From Methanobrevibacter sp. V74 (GTDB lineage Archaea; Methanobacteriota; Methanobacteria; Methanobacteriales; Methanobacteriaceae), in the NCBI RefSeq assembly GCF_963082495.1, contig NZ_CAUJAN010000002.1:124001-188000 (forward strand): a DNA stretch of 64,000 bases, read 5' to 3'. A program made the position numbers and the translations under genes. Below the pieces are notes generated by a model that worked only from the letters and a program-made list of their open reading frames with translations, made no database searches and was not told the DNA's origin. Of the stretch, positions 17,829 to 26,778 are shown piece by piece. Positions within the stretch are counted from its first letter, which is position 1. Each line of letters starts with the position of its first letter.

Positions 17829-19472
17829 CATAGGAGGCATTCCGCCCATACCACCAGCAGGAGGCATTGGAGGCATGCCACTAGCGTCATTACCTGACTC
17901 ATCAGGTCCAGTAGAGTTAAGTGCATTTCTTGCTGCAATCATATCATCAATACGCAAAATCATTTCAGCGGCTTCACCAGCAGATTGTAAAGCTTGGATT
18001 TTAACTCTTAAAGGTTCAATAACTCCAGACTCTTTCATATCCTCAACTTTACCTGTGAATACATTAATTCCGATAAATGAGGAATCTTCATGAGCTGCTT
18101 TTAAATCTGCAATTAGATTAATAGTATCCAAACCTGCATTTTCAATTAAGGTTTTTGGAATAATTTCTAAAGCTTCGGCATATTTTAAAATAGCTAATTG
18201 CTCTCTTCCACTTATAGATTCAGCATATTCTCTTAATTGTTTTACTAAATCAATTTCGCAAGCTCCTCCACCAATGAGAACTTTACCTTCTTCAATAGTG
18301 GCTGCAACTACACCTAATGCATCATCAATCGCTCTTGCGATTTGTTCTGTAACATAGCGAGTGCTGCCTCTCAATATAATTGAGGAAGCTTTTGGATTTT
18401 CACATTCTTCGATTAAAGTTAACTCATGGTCAAATATTTTATCAAGATACACATGACCTGCAAAACCTAATTTATCTTCAGATAAATCTTCAATATCAGT
18501 TACGAGTTTAGCACCGGTAGCTTTTGCGATTCTTTCCATGTCTGATTTTTTAACTCTTTTGAAAGCCATGATTCCTGCTTTTTTAAGGTAGTGTTCCGCC
18601 AAATCATCAATACCCTTCTGACAGAACAATACATTAGCGCCAGAGTCCACAATTTTGTCAACTAAATCCTTAATCATTTCTTCTTCGTTTTTAAGGAATG
18701 CTTCAAATTGATCAGGACCGGTTATATCGATTTTGGTATCTGTATTAATGTCTTTTAATTCAATAGGGTATTTCATGATAGCAATTTTTGCATTTTCAAT
18801 GTCATTAGGCATGTTTTTAGATAAAGGAGCCTTATCAATAATGATTCCTTCTGCTAAAAATGAATCTTCTACAGAATCGCCTGAAACTCTTTGAATATTA
18901 ATATTGTCAATGTCAGACTTTCCATCTTCCTTGATTCTTAATGCCGCTTTAACAACAAGATCCGCTAAGTGTTCTTTAGCATAATCTGAACCTTTACCAC
19001 TCATTGCAGTAACTGCTACCTTTTTAAGAGTTTCTTCATCAGCAGCATCAATTGCAATATTATTTAAGATTTCCACCGCTTTAGCGGTTGCATTTCTATA
19101 ACCTTTAACAACGATAGAAGTTGCAATTCCATCATCTAATAATTCTTCAGCCTTTGATAATAATTCGCCTGCAATAACAACAACAGAAGTAGTTCCATCT
19201 CCAACAATTTCTTCTTGTTTTTTAGCGGTTTCCACAAGCATTCTAGCTGCAGGTTGATTAATTTCCATTTCTCTCATAATGGTTGCACCATCATTAGTGA
19301 CAGTGACATCACCTAATGAAGTTGTTAACATTTTATCCATACCTTTAGGACCAAGAGTGGTTCTTACAATGCCGGCTAATACTTTAGCAGCTGTGATATT
19401 CATTCTTAAAGCATCTCTTTTTGAATATCTTTCTGTTCCTTCAGGAAGGATGAATATTGGTTGATTTGCCAT
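17823..19472 (-). CDS. thermosome subunit (group II chaperonin)
   Basis: ATP-driven protein-folding chaperonin of the CCT/thermosome family. The 549 residues include [10 protein letters not shown] near 42, the nucleotide-binding GDGTTS near 92 and a flexible C-terminal tail rich in Gly, Met and Pro ([10 protein letters not shown]), all typical. The length is normal. It has its own promoter in the 19473-19589 spacer and a strong terminator at its stop. It is transcribed divergently from the TPR gene. Confidence 0.96.
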   Translation of the reverse strand: MANQPIFILPEGTERYSKRDALRMNITAAKVLAGIVRTTLGPKGMDKMLTTSLGDVTVTNDGATIMREMEINQPAARMLVETAKKQEEIVGDGTTSVVVIAGELLSKAEELLDDGIATSIVVKGYRNATAKAVEILNNIAIDAADEETLKKVAVTAMSGKGSDYAKEHLADLVVKAALRIKEDGKSDIDNINIQRVSGDSVEDSFLAEGIIIDKAPLSKNMPNDIENAKIAIMKYPIELKDINTDTKIDITGPDQFEAFLKNEEEMIKDLVDKIVDSGANVLFCQKGIDDLAEHYLKKAGIMAFKRVKKSDMERIAKATGAKLVTDIEDLSEDKLGFAGHVYLDKIFDHELTLIEECENPKASSIILRGSTRYVTEQIARAIDDALGVVAATIEEGKVLIGGGACEIDLVKQLREYAESISGREQLAILKYAEALEIIPKTLIENAGLDTINLIADLKAAHEDSSFIGINVFTGKVEDMKESGVIEPLRVKIQALQSAGEAAEMILRIDDMIAARNALNSTGPDESGNDASGMPPMPPAGGMGGMPPMM

Positions 19473-19524
19473 TTAATTATCACCTAAAATTTTTTTGAAT
19501 AAAATATAAAACTAAGTTTTTATA

Positions 19525-19556
19525 CAATATAAAGTAGGTTAGAGGTAATATAAAAA
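19525..19556. promoter_or_regulatory. divergent promoters of thermosome and TPR genes
   Basis: For the thermosome, CTTTATATTG on the minus strand (19525-19534) would start transcripts near 19500. For the TPR gene, ATATAAAAA on the plus strand (19548-19556) would start transcripts near 19580, giving a very short leader. Confidence 0.4.
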
Positions 19557-19589
19557 GATTACTCATTAAAGTAACATTAGGTGTGTAAT

Positions 19590-20596
19590 ATGTATGAAGA
19601 AATCATGAATGAAATTAAATCTAATTTAGGTTCAAATGAAGAATTGAATAAAAAGTACTTATCCAGTCAAATTGAAGTATACAAAGACCATCCATACAAT
19701 AAAGAGATAATTAAAGAAATCTCTCGGTTGATGTGGGATTGCTTAAGCGAATCGCAAAAACAGGAATTTGCGGATATTTCAAACAAGGAAAATCCAATTA
19801 TGGATATTTTAAATGATATCTATTATGATATTGAAGAGGAAAACTATGAAACCCCATTGAAAAAACTTGAGAAATTTATGGAAAGTTTTCCAAACATCTT
19901 TGAAGACGATAAAGTAAATGAATATCACTTTTTCACAAATCCCCTAGAAGAGATGATATTTAGAAAATATATTGGTTTAAAAAAGGAATTAAGATATATT
20001 CCAGATAACCAACCTTTACTTGACCTATATTATGTTTATGGATTTTTACTCCTTGAATCCCAGCAATACGATAAGGCAGAAGAGTATTTAAAAAAGGCAA
20101 TTAAAATAAACCCCGTTTCATCAAGAATTATTCTGGAGTTAACTGAAATATACAAAGTACACACCTACACATTTAACGAATACTTTATTCGCACATGTGA
20201 TGCTCTACAATATGCTTATTATCCCCAAGACATTGCAAGATGTTATAGAAACCTTGGATATTATTATATAGAAGAAAATCAAATGGAAACTGCACTTGCA
20301 CTATTAATATACAGTATGGAATACGAAGCAAATCCGCTTGCATATACCGAAATCAATTATATTCAATCCAATGACTTTGAATTAACTTTAGATGAATGCA
20401 TTGAAATTATTGAAAGTAAAAATATTCAGTTGGGGTAAATCCATTTGTTTTGGAATGTTTTGATGAATTGATTAGTGAATATGGCGAAAATAAATTATAT
20501 AATCAATTATTATATTTTTTAGAGCTTAAATTTGATATTACAAAGGATGAAAAAATTATTGAAAAAATAAATGACATCAAAAGAAGTATTAAATAA
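19590..20596 (+). pseudogene. TPR-repeat protein, frameshifted near its C-terminus
   Basis: The first frame (19590-20438, 282 residues) has tetratricopeptide-like helices, clearest at about 145-185 (YGFLLLESQQYDKAEEYLKKA), and no signal peptide. It stops at TAA 20436-20438, but the overlapping frame from 20435 continues for 53 codons (NPFVLECFDELISEYGENK and on) to TAA 20594-20596 with the same composition and helical character. One extra G in the GGGG run at 20432-20435 would join them into a 335-residue protein. So this is either a real frameshift or a sequencing error. The ATG at 19590 is preferred over an upstream GTG that lies in the ribosome-binding site. Function is unknown; TPRs suggest protein binding. 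Confidence 0.7.
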
Positions 20597-20631
20597 TATA
20601 TATTATATATAATTATAACAGGTGATTTAAC

Positions 20632-20787
20632 ATGTGCTCAACCGGAGGCCCAATGGCCGATATTGATTTGAAAAAATTAAAAACAAAAAAATACCATTGC
20701 AAAAGTTGTGGAAATTCTTTTAAAGGACTTGGAAAAAAGGTTGTTTGCCCATCCTGTCAAAGCGATAATGTTGAACTTGCAGAGTAA
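20632..20787 (+). CDS. small zinc-ribbon protein
   Basis: A 51-residue protein beginning MCSTGGPMADIDLKKLK, with two CxxC pairs (HCKSCGN and VCPSCQS) that would hold one zinc ion. AGGTGAT lies just upstream of the ATG. Similar small zinc ribbons are common in methanogens and their roles are mostly unknown; a nucleic-acid or protein-binding role is a guess. Its stop codon is in the stem of a terminator hairpin, and another gene starts 35 bp further on. Confidence 0.8.
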   Translation: MCSTGGPMADIDLKKLKTKKYHCKSCGNSFKGLGKKVVCPSCQSDNVELAE

Positions 20788-20812
20788 ATTTATTTACTCT
20801 TTTTTATTTTTT
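20782..20812 (+). terminator. terminator after the zinc-ribbon gene
   Basis: GAGTAAA (20782-20788) pairs with TTTACTC (20793-20799), a 7-bp stem with a 4-base loop followed by TTTTTTATTTTTT. It ends only ten bases before the next start codon, so it may act as an attenuator between the two genes. Confidence 0.55.
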
Positions 20813-20821
20813 AGTGATTAT

Positions 20822-21274
20822 ATGGATATTCATCTTAAAAATGACGAAGTGCTATTTCTTGAAGGGAAAACTGGAATAGTAGGTGTTGTTAAAGTAGCTT
20901 ATGAAAACAAAATGTTATTTATAGCAACTCAAGATAATGAAGAAATAGTCCAATTTTTAGAAGCGGATGACATAATTGCCGTATCAAACTTTAAAAAAGA
21001 TAAAAGAGCTGTTAAATCACAAGCTTACCTGAGCCGTGAAGAATCATCTCCACTAATAATCTTAAACAAAGACCATCCATCCACTAAACGTTTGGAAACT
21101 GTCATATCCATTGGAGATAGAGTTAATCTGAATTGCAATATTACTCCCGGAACCCATCCTGAACAGAATGTTTTATGTTCTTGCGACAGTCTATCTGGAC
21201 TTGAAATAATTAAAACGCCAACAGGGGTTAAATTAAACAGAGAAATTGAAACTTATACCATTGAAAAATTCTAG
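20822..21274 (+). CDS. conserved methanogen protein (possibly DUF22)
   Basis: A 150-residue cytosolic protein, probably all-beta. I recognise no catalytic motif. A conserved-looking C-terminal half (VISIGDRVNLNCNI, CSCDSLSGLEI) resembles what I recall of the methanogen family DUF22, but this is uncertain. The frame stays open for 38 codons upstream, through the terminator and the zinc-ribbon gene, so the ATG at 20822 is the sensible start. It lies 8 bp before the DUF116 gene and is probably cotranscribed. Confidence 0.65.
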   Translation: MDIHLKNDEVLFLEGKTGIVGVVKVAYENKMLFIATQDNEEIVQFLEADDIIAVSNFKKDKRAVKSQAYLSREESSPLIILNKDHPSTKRLETVISIGDRVNLNCNITPGTHPEQNVLCSCDSLSGLEIIKTPTGVKLNREIETYTIEKF

Positions 21275-21282
21275 GTTGAAAA

Positions 21283-21924
21283 ATGTTATTTATGGATTCA
21301 TTCTATATGTTTTTAGGACAGTTAGTAGTTTTTCTAGTTATTCTAATTATAATCTTATTTATTGTTGTGGTTATTTTAGGATATTTAATAGCTCGTAAAA
21401 ATCAAATTAAATTCCCTAAATTCTTATTATATATTGTAGATCTATTATATTCACCATTTAAAACAATAGCACGATTTTTAAAATTAGATGATTATTTAAT
21501 TGATGATATAGCTATTAAAGTTAGAGATAATCTCAATAAAGAAAAATATAGGCAGATTCCAGCAGAAAAAACATTAATATTCCTTCCCCATTGTCTAAGA
21601 CATAAAGACTGTCCTGCAACTCTTCAAAAAGAAGGCCTAAATTGCAGCGAATGTGGCTTATGTTCAATCGGCGTTATTAAAAAGAAATCTGAACCATTAG
21701 GATATAAATTATATATTGTTCCAGGATCAAGTTTTGTTAAAAAAATAGTTATGGAAAACAAATTCCAAGCTGTTCTTGGTGTAGCTTGTCATGAAGATTT
21801 AAACCAAATGATGATGTTGCTCTCTGATTTTTACCCTCAAGGAGTATTGCTTGAAAGAACAGGGTGTTTTGAAACAAAAGTTAACATTAAAAAAGTATTT
21901 GAAAAAATAGATTCCAAATACTAA
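21283..21924 (+). CDS. DUF116 family membrane-anchored cysteine-rich protein
   Basis: A 213-residue protein with a long N-terminal hydrophobic stretch (about 8-38), followed by a soluble domain. The domain carries a cysteine cluster at about 105-130 (CLRHKDC, NCSECGLC) and GVACHEDL near 170, the DUF116 pattern. The cluster could hold a metal or an Fe-S centre. The function of the family is not established. It follows the previous gene by 8 bp. Its last four bases overlap, tail to tail, the end of the small gene on the other strand. Confidence 0.82.
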   Translation: MLFMDSFYMFLGQLVVFLVILIIILFIVVVILGYLIARKNQIKFPKFLLYIVDLLYSPFKTIARFLKLDDYLIDDIAIKVRDNLNKEKYRQIPAEKTLIFLPHCLRHKDCPATLQKEGLNCSECGLCSIGVIKKKSEPLGYKLYIVPGSSFVKKIVMENKFQAVLGVACHEDLNQMMMLLSDFYPQGVLLERTGCFETKVNIKKVFEKIDSKY

Positions 21925-22124
21925 TCATAATAATCCATGAATTCACCGGATTCCGGAGTTTCACTAAACTCCTTTATGAATTCATTTAAATCTTTAATGA
22001 ATTCCTCTTTTCTTTTATCTGCATCTTTTATTTGAGAATAATCTTTTTTTACAGACAACATCATTACCATATCATCAGTTTCAAGTGTTATTTCCGGATA
22101 TAAACTATCTGAAAAATCATCCAT
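21921..22124 (-). CDS. small acidic protein, unknown function
   Basis: A 67-residue acidic protein (MDDFSDSLYPEITLETDDMV) with no motif that I recognise. The ATG at 22124 is preferred because AAGGGGAT precedes it and because upstream codons would lie inside hmgA. The start is one base after the hmgA stop, so translation is probably coupled to hmgA. Its function cannot be inferred; conservation of the hmgA neighbourhood would be the best clue. Confidence 0.65.
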   Translation of the reverse strand: MDDFSDSLYPEITLETDDMVMMLSVKKDYSQIKDADKRKEEFIKDLNEFIKEFSETPESGEFMDYYD

Positions 22125-22125
22125 A

Positions 22126-23328
22126 TTATCCCCTTCCAAGTTCTTGATGAGCTCTTGCAAGGTGTCCTGCTGCCAGGGCTCCAACAAGTGATAATTCTCC
22201 TGCTAAAACTGTTGATGCAACAATTTCTGCAAATTCACGAGCTTTGCCAGATCCCGCTACATCAAGAATTTCTAATCCTTCATGAGCAACTTCCAATCCT
22301 GTCCCCCCACCAACTGTAGCTACAGGCAAATCAGGCAGGTTTACTGAGAAATATAAATCACCATTACGGCTTTCGGCTGTTGTAATACCAAGAGAACCTT
22401 CAACAACATGCGCTGCATCCTGACCTGTTGCTAAAAATATAGCTGCAACCATATTTGCATAATGAGCATTGAATGCCATTGATCCGCCGGCGGCTGAACC
22501 GATTAAATTTTTAGCAGTATTTACTTCCGCTATTGCTTCAGCTGTGGTTTTAAGCTTTTTAGCTACAATATCTTTCGGTATTAAAATATCTGCTATAACG
22601 CTTTTTCCTCTTCCTTCAACAATGTTTATAGCAGCCGGTTTTTTATCAACACATACATTTCCACTTAATGCAATGTGAGTTGCAGTAGTTTCATCTGCTA
22701 ATTTGGCTAATATTTTTTCAGAAGCTATTGTTACCATATTCATCCCCATACTGTCCCCAGTTGAGAAAACAAATCTTGGATAGACATAGCTTCCAACAAT
22801 CAAGATAGGATCGATTTTAATTAATTTGCCATGGGAAGTTGTACTTTCTGCAATTTCCTTTAATTCATCGAAATTATCAACAAACCACTGTTTAATTTTT
22901 AAAGCATCCCCTACACCCTCACATTTAATAGCCGGTGCACGGGTCATTATATCAGACACCACCCTCACATTAACTCCACCTGATAAGGTAATTGTTGATG
23001 CTCCCCTATTAATTGAAGCCACCAATGCACCTTCAGAGGTTGCAAGAGGAACAAATACTTCTCTTTGACAGTATTGGCCATTTATTTTTAATGGTCCTGC
23101 AATACCCATAGGAAGTTGCAATACTCCAATTGAATTTTCAATGTTGCGAGCAGATGCTCTTTCCATATCCAGGGTATAATTTGAGATATTGGACAGATCC
23201 AGACCATATTTTTGCTCTAAAAATTCCCTTCTAATATCGGTTGCCTCACGAGCGCTTACTTCCTTATCAACTTGATAAAGTTTCATTTCACCATTTAATA
23301 ATTTATCAATAATTTCTTGGAAAGACAT
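22126..23328 (-). CDS. hmgA: 3-hydroxy-3-methylglutaryl-CoA reductase
   Basis: NADPH-dependent enzyme that makes mevalonate for the isoprenoid side chains of archaeal lipids. The 400-residue protein shows ENSIGVLQLPMGIAGPL at about 64-80, the catalytic Glu in ATSEGALVAS (Glu99), GMNMVT near 195, GQDAAHVVEG near 312 and the catalytic His in AHQELGR (His394). This is the class I (statin-sensitive) form. Its start overlaps the sucD stop by one base (TAATG), so the two are coexpressed. Confidence 0.96.
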   Translation of the reverse strand: MSFQEIIDKLLNGEMKLYQVDKEVSAREATDIRREFLEQKYGLDLSNISNYTLDMERASARNIENSIGVLQLPMGIAGPLKINGQYCQREVFVPLATSEGALVASINRGASTITLSGGVNVRVVSDIMTRAPAIKCEGVGDALKIKQWFVDNFDELKEIAESTTSHGKLIKIDPILIVGSYVYPRFVFSTGDSMGMNMVTIASEKILAKLADETTATHIALSGNVCVDKKPAAINIVEGRGKSVIADILIPKDIVAKKLKTTAEAIAEVNTAKNLIGSAAGGSMAFNAHYANMVAAIFLATGQDAAHVVEGSLGITTAESRNGDLYFSVNLPDLPVATVGGGTGLEVAHEGLEILDVAGSGKAREFAEIVASTVLAGELSLVGALAAGHLARAHQELGRG

Positions 23329-24191
23329 TACATAACCTTTTTAAGCAGTTCTACAATTTCAGATGGTTTTATAGCTACTTCCACATTAGCATCATTCAAA
23401 GCTTTGGTTTTACTTGCAACAGTACCGGAATTTCCTTGGATAATTGCTCCAGCATGCCCCATTCTTTTTCCCGGAGGGGCTGTTCTTCCTGCAATATATG
23501 ATACAACTGGTTTTGTCATTTCATCAGCGATATATTTAGCAGCCCTTTCTTCAGCAGTTCCTCCAATTTCACCAATTAAAACAACTGCTTCAGTTTGATC
23601 ATCATTTTCAAATCTTTTTAGAATATCAACATAATTATCCCCAGTAACAGGGTCTCCGCCAATACCTACAGCAGTACTTTGACCAATTCCAGCATTGGTT
23701 AATTCGTTTGCAATTTCATATGTTAATGTACCGCTTCTTGAAATCAAACCCACATTACCTTCTTTAAATATATGCGTTGGCATAATGCCTAATTTACCGA
23801 CACCCGGCGAGATAATTCCCGGAGTATTCGGACCGATGATTGTAGTATTCATTTGTTTTGCATAAGCCATGATCTTCATACTATCATGAACCGGAATATG
23901 TTCTGAAATAATTACTACTAAATCTAAGTGCCTAATTGCTTCAAAGGCAGCATCTTTTGCAAATTTTGCAGGAACGAAAATAATGGAAGCATTGACCTCT
24001 ACCTCTTCAACCGCTTCCTGCATTGAATTGAAAATTGGAACCTGGTCTAAGAATTTTTGACCGCCTTTTCCAGGCGTAAGCCCCGCAACTATATTAGTAT
24101 TGTAATTTAACATTTGTTCTGTATGAAATGAACCTTGTTTACCGGTTATTCCCTGAACTAAACATTTTGTATCTTTATTTAATAAAATCAT
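23328..24191 (-). CDS. sucD: succinyl-CoA synthetase (ADP-forming), alpha subunit
   Basis: Works in the incomplete reductive TCA pathway that methanogens use to make 2-oxoglutarate. The 287-residue protein has the CoA-binding [12 protein letters not shown] near 13-24 and the phosphorylated histidine in RMGHAGAI (His246). The beta subunit gene is not in the window; the two are unlinked in many methanogens. It is preceded by TAGGAG at a good distance. It lies between the unknown gene at 24202-24927 and hmgA in one leftward run. Confidence 0.95.
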   Translation of the reverse strand: MILLNKDTKCLVQGITGKQGSFHTEQMLNYNTNIVAGLTPGKGGQKFLDQVPIFNSMQEAVEEVEVNASIIFVPAKFAKDAAFEAIRHLDLVVIISEHIPVHDSMKIMAYAKQMNTTIIGPNTPGIISPGVGKLGIMPTHIFKEGNVGLISRSGTLTYEIANELTNAGIGQSTAVGIGGDPVTGDNYVDILKRFENDDQTEAVVLIGEIGGTAEERAAKYIADEMTKPVVSYIAGRTAPPGKRMGHAGAIIQGNSGTVASKTKALNDANVEVAIKPSEIVELLKKVM

Positions 24192-24201
24192 AATATAACT
24201 C

Positions 24202-24927
24202 CTATCTTAATATTCTTGTCTTATTTTCAAACGGAACAGCCAAATCTATTACATTCCCATTCATAAAGGCAGTAGCTGAAAATATTACACTACCCGGTAA
24301 TACATTACAATTTGTTCCTCTTTTAACTAAATAAACATTCTTATTTCCAAGTGCAGCTCCAATCATAGCACCTGCAACAACCCCAACAGATTCAATGTTA
24401 TCAACAGCAGCTACAACAACCGGATCATCGGTTTCTGGTGAAACATATCCAACACCAGGTATTTTTCTTGTTTTCGATTCAATGAATTCCGATACATCAT
24501 TGCAATTTTTCATTCCACGTGCCGCCTCTATTGCTGAGTTTGCAACATCAGCTACAAATGGTTCTCCACCATATGTATCAAAACCTAAAACAATAACATC
24601 AGGATATCTATCTTCTCTTATATTTGCTTGAGCATAAGATACTCCTTCTCCTGCATCTTCAGAATTATCAGAAATTCCATATAAATCTCCGAGATTCTCT
24701 GCACTCATCTTTAAAACATTAACTAAACCTTCATTAACAGATTCAAGTAAGTAATCTTCTACAATTGCACTAACAACAACATCATCACCTGTGACATTAG
24801 TTAATGCAGCATATTTTGCACCTAATTCTTTAACAGTATACAGGTTTTGTTCAATAGTTTCTACTAGCTTAGAACTGCAAGATACATCATTGTTAGAAAT
24901 ATCTGCACCTATAGCTGTAACTTTCAA
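24202..24927 (-). CDS. conserved protein of unknown function upstream of sucD-hmgA
   Basis: A 241-residue soluble protein that I cannot assign to a family. Notable segments are [20 protein letters not shown] near 110-130, a glycine-rich [21 protein letters not shown] near 190-210, and a cysteine in [13 protein letters not shown]. No signal peptide or membrane span is convincing. The start is TTG at 24925-24927 behind AAGGTG. It heads the run that continues with sucD (10 bp gap) and hmgA, and has its own promoter, so it may serve central metabolism or cofactor chemistry. Confidence 0.7.
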   Translation of the reverse strand: MKVTAIGADISNNDVSCSSKLVETIEQNLYTVKELGAKYAALTNVTGDDVVVSAIVEDYLLESVNEGLVNVLKMSAENLGDLYGISDNSEDAGEGVSYAQANIREDRYPDVIVLGFDTYGGEPFVADVANSAIEAARGMKNCNDVSEFIESKTRKIPGVGYVSPETDDPVVVAAVDNIESVGVVAGAMIGAALGNKNVYLVKRGTNCNVLPGSVIFSATAFMNGNVIDLAVPFENKTRILR

Positions 24928-24980
24928 ATTAACACCTTATATAATTGATTAATAAAATAAATAAAATTTTAAATTCGACT

Positions 24981-25011
24981 GATATATATTATGTTGTTTA
25001 ATTTATATAAA
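24981..25011. promoter_or_regulatory. divergent promoters between the sucD run and aroD
   Basis: AATATATATC on the minus strand (24981-24990) is placed to drive the leftward genes from about 24960. ATTTATATAAAG on the plus strand (25000-25011) is placed to drive aroD from about 25036. Confidence 0.5.
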
Positions 25012-25057
25012 GATTAAGAAAAACATTAATTAACAATTAAGATTAAATATTCAACTA

Positions 25058-25735
25058 ATGTATTCACAAACAAAAATTGCAATACCCATTTTCCAAAAGA
25101 AATGTGAAAATGTCATTGAAGCTGCTCATGATTGTATTAGTAAAGGGGCGGATATTTTAGAGTTTAGAATAGATGGACTGAAAAATCCGGATATCGGCGA
25201 GATTAAAAATACAATTAAAGAAATTGATTTTCCAATAATAGCTACTAATAGAATTGGCAGTGAAGGGGGTTCTTTTAAAGGCTCTGAAGAAGAAAGATTT
25301 AATATCCTTTATGAATGCTGCGATTTAGTTGATTATGTTGATATTGAGCTTCAAAGTGATGATGAATATATACATGAAATCCATGAAACCGGTGTTGAAA
25401 CCATTGTTTCTTACCATGACTTTGAAAAAACTCCTGATTTAAATGAAATAATGTATATTGTTGAAAAAGAACATGAATTGGGAGACATTGCTAAAGTTGC
25501 TTTTATGCCGCAAGATTTAGAAGATACCTTAACAATACTGGCTGTTTTATCCCATTGCGAAAATACTATTGCTATTTCAATGGGGGATTTAGGAAGCTAT
25601 ACCCGCGTTATGGCTTCTAAATTTGACTCGCCAATTACTTTTGCTGCAGGCACTGATGCGACTGCACCTGGTCAAATTGACATCGAAACAATGAAAGCCC
25701 TCTTAAATATGGATTTGAATATTATGAACGAGTGA
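25058..25735 (+). CDS. aroD: 3-dehydroquinate dehydratase, type I
   Basis: Third step of the shikimate pathway, by Schiff-base chemistry. The 225-residue protein has EFRIDGL near 35-41, the catalytic His in VSYHDF (His120) and the Schiff-base Lys in AKVAFMPQ (Lys146). The GSFKG phosphate-loop-like segment and TFAAGTDATAPGQI near the end are also typical of the type I enzyme. It lies 5 bp before the signal-peptidase-like gene, probably by chance of operon packing. Confidence 0.95.
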   Translation: MYSQTKIAIPIFQKKCENVIEAAHDCISKGADILEFRIDGLKNPDIGEIKNTIKEIDFPIIATNRIGSEGGSFKGSEEERFNILYECCDLVDYVDIELQSDDEYIHEIHETGVETIVSYHDFEKTPDLNEIMYIVEKEHELGDIAKVAFMPQDLEDTLTILAVLSHCENTIAISMGDLGSYTRVMASKFDSPITFAAGTDATAPGQIDIETMKALLNMDLNIMNE

Positions 25736-25740
25736 GTTAA

Positions 25741-26343
25741 ATGTCTAAAAAAATTATTTTAACGATAATTTTACTTATTTTAACTGTTTTTGCCGGAATC
25801 ATATTCTTAGGTCATGATTCTGTTGACATTTACATAGATGGTGAAAATATTACCGTTGAAACCAAATCATTATCCACTGTTAATAAAAAACATCTTAACA
25901 AGGACATTACTAATTACACATTAGAAGTAATGAATGACACTGCAATAGATATAGATGCTTATAAAACCGGAGTTAAAGATATTTGTATGTATTACGGTTT
26001 AGACAATGTTGAAGTCAATCTTGATTCAAGCATTGGACCTAACCAAATTCCCGTTATTGTAACCGTTGACGGAACATCAATGCTTCCAACCTTAAAAGAT
26101 GGACAAGATGTTCTTTTAAATAAAACCCATAATGTTAATGTTGGAGATATTGTTGTAGCAGACTCCGACCAATATGGAGGAATCATAAAAAGAGTTGATC
26201 AAGTAAATGGAGACGACATTCACTTGGTTAGTGATAATAAAGAAGTTTCTTATGAAATTATTAATAATAAAATATATGAAATTAAAGGCGTTTCCACATG
26301 GGTAGATATTTCTGATATAAATGGTGTTGTTATCGACTACTAA
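25741..26343 (+). CDS. membrane-anchored S24/S26 (signal-peptidase-like) protease
   Basis: A 200-residue protein with one N-terminal membrane span (about 4-24) and a C-terminal S24/S26 peptidase fold. The nucleophile serine is in GTSMLPTL (Ser113), and the Lys in GGIIKRV (Lys150) fits the Ser-Lys dyad. The archaeal type I signal peptidase usually has His in place of Lys, so this protein is more like bacterial signal peptidase I or a specialised processing enzyme. The extra domain between the span and the serine (about 30-100) is of unknown role. It is translated 5 bp after aroD. Confidence 0.75.
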   Translation: MSKKIILTIILLILTVFAGIIFLGHDSVDIYIDGENITVETKSLSTVNKKHLNKDITNYTLEVMNDTAIDIDAYKTGVKDICMYYGLDNVEVNLDSSIGPNQIPVIVTVDGTSMLPTLKDGQDVLLNKTHNVNVGDIVVADSDQYGGIIKRVDQVNGDDIHLVSDNKEVSYEIINNKIYEIKGVSTWVDISDINGVVIDY

Positions 26344-26470
26344 GACAACTATTTTTAAAAATTGAAATTATAGATATTGTGTCTATTTTTTTATCATTCA
26401 TTAGGTATTGGAAGTTAATTTATAGTTTTTCTTGAAAAATTTATACCATATGACTTAAATTATACGGCTC

Positions 26471-26700
26471 AAGATGGAAAATAGAAACCAATTAAGATAA
26501 ATTAAAAATCGAAAAATTCACAGGAAAAAAAGGAAAATAATCCTAGAACAAGACTTTTAAATCCACATATGACCTATTCAACATGTTAATAGTCCTAAAA
26601 AATGACGAAAAACAACGAATAAAAAGAGAACACACATACAAATACAAAACCAATATCAACACACTAATTGGGAAAACATCAAAGAATAAATGTCACGACT
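26471..26700 (+). pseudogene. decayed fragment of an IS4-type transposase
   Basis: The stretch starting AAGATGGAAAATAGAAACC is identical over 23 bases to the element at about 59405-59428, where it encodes the YNKRWKIETNFDRLK signature. A second match, about 20 bases with one mismatch, lies at about 26641-26660 against about 59602-59620, in the same order and at similar spacing. Many stops interrupt it, and no ends or target repeats could be seen. It is therefore a relic of a relative of the element at 58061-59862. Confidence 0.6.
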
Positions 26701-26712
26701 ACTAACAGACGA

Positions 26713-26753
26713 TAAAAAAAAAGAATTTTTGTGTAATATCTTTACACAAAAAT
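26713..26753 (-). terminator. strong terminator of the 26779-29620 adhesin gene
   Basis: ATTTTTGTGTAA (26725-26736) and TTACACAAAAAT (26742-26753) form a perfect 12-bp stem with a 5-base loop. Read on the minus strand it is followed by a run of ten T residues at 26713-26722. Confidence 0.7.
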
Positions 26754-26778
26754 ATACAAAATTATAAATTTTCAAATG

